From Acetobacteraceae bacterium (GTDB lineage Bacteria > Pseudomonadota > Alphaproteobacteria > Acetobacterales > Acetobacteraceae), in NCBI GenBank assembly GCA_003164305.1, contig PLSZ01000145.1:8473-14708 (forward strand): 6,236 nt of DNA, read 5' to 3'. A program made the translations under genes and the position numbers. Of this stretch, positions 5,802-6,236 are shown in pieces. Position 1 is the first letter of the stretch; each line of letters begins with the position of its first letter. The notes below the pieces were generated by a model. It made no database searches. It saw only the letters and a program-made list of their open reading frames with translations, and was not told the origin of the DNA.

Positions 5802-5927
5802 TTTCAGAATGAGACAGCGCCTCGCGATCGTCATCGCGCGCTCGGCCGAACCCGCATCATCGGAAACCTCCGGTGGTATACGGTCGGAGCGACAACGCGA
5901 CGGTACATAGCGGAGGTCTCGTGAGGC

Positions 5928-5945
5928 AGCCTCGGAAACTACTCA
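5928..5945 (-). promoter_or_regulatory. Shared 18-bp element, copy C (upstream of the stress membrane protein)
   Basis: The minus strand reads TGAGTAGTTTCCGAGGCT, the best match to the three-copy consensus. It lies 30 bp past the ATPase stop and points toward the stress gene, 135 bp before its ATG. A -10-like TATGTA begins 18 bp after it. The stress gene therefore probably has its own promoter and does not depend on read-through from the ATPase. Confidence 0.7.
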
Positions 5946-5975
5946 AATCGGCTCGAACGACGCGGTCGCGGGAGT

Positions 5976-6236
5976 TCAGCCGATCCCCAGCCGCCGGAAG
6001 ACGGGAACCTTCACGAAATCCATGAGGAACGCGAAAACAAACGCACTGCCGAGCGTGCCGCCGACGACCTCGACCGGCAGCGGAGTCATCGCGACGCCGG
6101 TGATCGCCAGGATCGCCGCGATCGAAATGTCCGTGACGGAGGACGCGACCAACCAGTTGCTCGGGCGAGACGACCACAGTCGCCGGCGTTCGCGATTGTT
6201 GTAGGTGGTTGCCTGATTGCCGAACACGATGACGAC
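5976..6236 (-). CDS. Proton-efflux P-type ATPase, C-terminal part (runs off the right edge)
   Basis: The last 86 codons of a gene that begins beyond the window, ending at the TGA at 5976. The visible sequence contains VVIVFGNQATTYNNRERRRL, then WSSRPSNWLV, one hydrophobic segment (about VASSVTDISIAAILAITGVA), a short loop with MTPLPVEVVGG, and a second hydrophobic segment ending FAFLMDFVKVPVFRRLGIG. The R-x-R-x-x-x-W-x-x-R-P motif between transmembrane helices and the terminal K-x-x-x-x-R ending are characteristic of the last helices of plasma-membrane-type H+ P-type ATPases found in bacteria. These pump protons outward using ATP and would raise cytoplasmic pH or restore membrane potential. 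The phosphorylation DKTG site and the ATP-binding domain are outside the window, so ion specificity is inferred from this tail only. The GTG at 6227 is an internal valine, not a start. Confidence 0.8.
   Translation of the reverse strand, partial: VVIVFGNQATTYNNRERRRLWSSRPSNWLVASSVTDISIAAILAITGVAMTPLPVEVVGGTLGSAFVFAFLMDFVKVPVFRRLGIG

Noticed and set aside
5793..5834. Upstream ATG at 5834 for the stress membrane protein
   Set aside because: No ribosome-binding site precedes it and the 14 added residues do not look like the family, while the ATG at 5792 has GAGGA.
1..6236. tRNA, rRNA, CRISPR arrays, transposase genes
   Set aside because: No cloverleaf, rRNA core sequence, regularly spaced repeats or transposase motif was seen on either strand.

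Overview
The window looks like part of an accessory stress and redox island from a GC-rich alphaproteobacterium, probably of the order Hyphomicrobiales. That placement is inferred from protein style, GC-rich wobble positions, the proton-efflux P-type ATPase subtype and an intergenic repeat ending in CCCGAGGATGACG; no rRNA or other marker is present. 

Left part, minus strand: a short Hsp20 chaperone gene (1028-1417) is followed at once, through a TAATG stop/start overlap, by a lon protease gene that runs off the left edge (N-terminal 342 codons visible). A 414-bp divergent intergenic region (1418-1831) separates this pair from the rightward genes. 

Middle, plus strand: the remains of a zinc alcohol dehydrogenase gene (1832-2124), reduced by an internal deletion to its first 29 and last ~65 codons in different frames; an intact aldehyde dehydrogenase of the succinate-semialdehyde type (2161-3543); a hairpin; a frameshifted fragment resembling the extreme C-terminus of NAD(P) transhydrogenase subunit beta (3598-3757); and an intact AdhP-type zinc alcohol dehydrogenase (3794-4891). 

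Right part, minus strand: after a 352-bp convergent gap with a dispersed-repeat-like inverted repeat and a perfect palindrome, there is a YflT-like stress membrane protein (5244-5792), preceded by the C-terminal 86 codons of a plasma-membrane-type proton-efflux P-type ATPase that enters from the right edge. 

The most interesting signal is regulatory. An 18-bp element, TGAGTAGTTyCCGAGkCT, occurs three times (1544-1561 minus, 1689-1706 plus, 5928-5945 minus). Each copy points toward the next gene and lies 126, 125 or 135 bp before its start codon (hsp20-lon, the broken adh plus aldehyde dehydrogenase, and the stress membrane protein). This suggests one regulon joining protein quality control, aldehyde/alcohol redox balance and envelope stress. 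The GTAGTTTCC core resembles, from memory, sites bound by FixJ-type response regulators, so a low-oxygen or energy-stress signal is a reasonable but untested inference.
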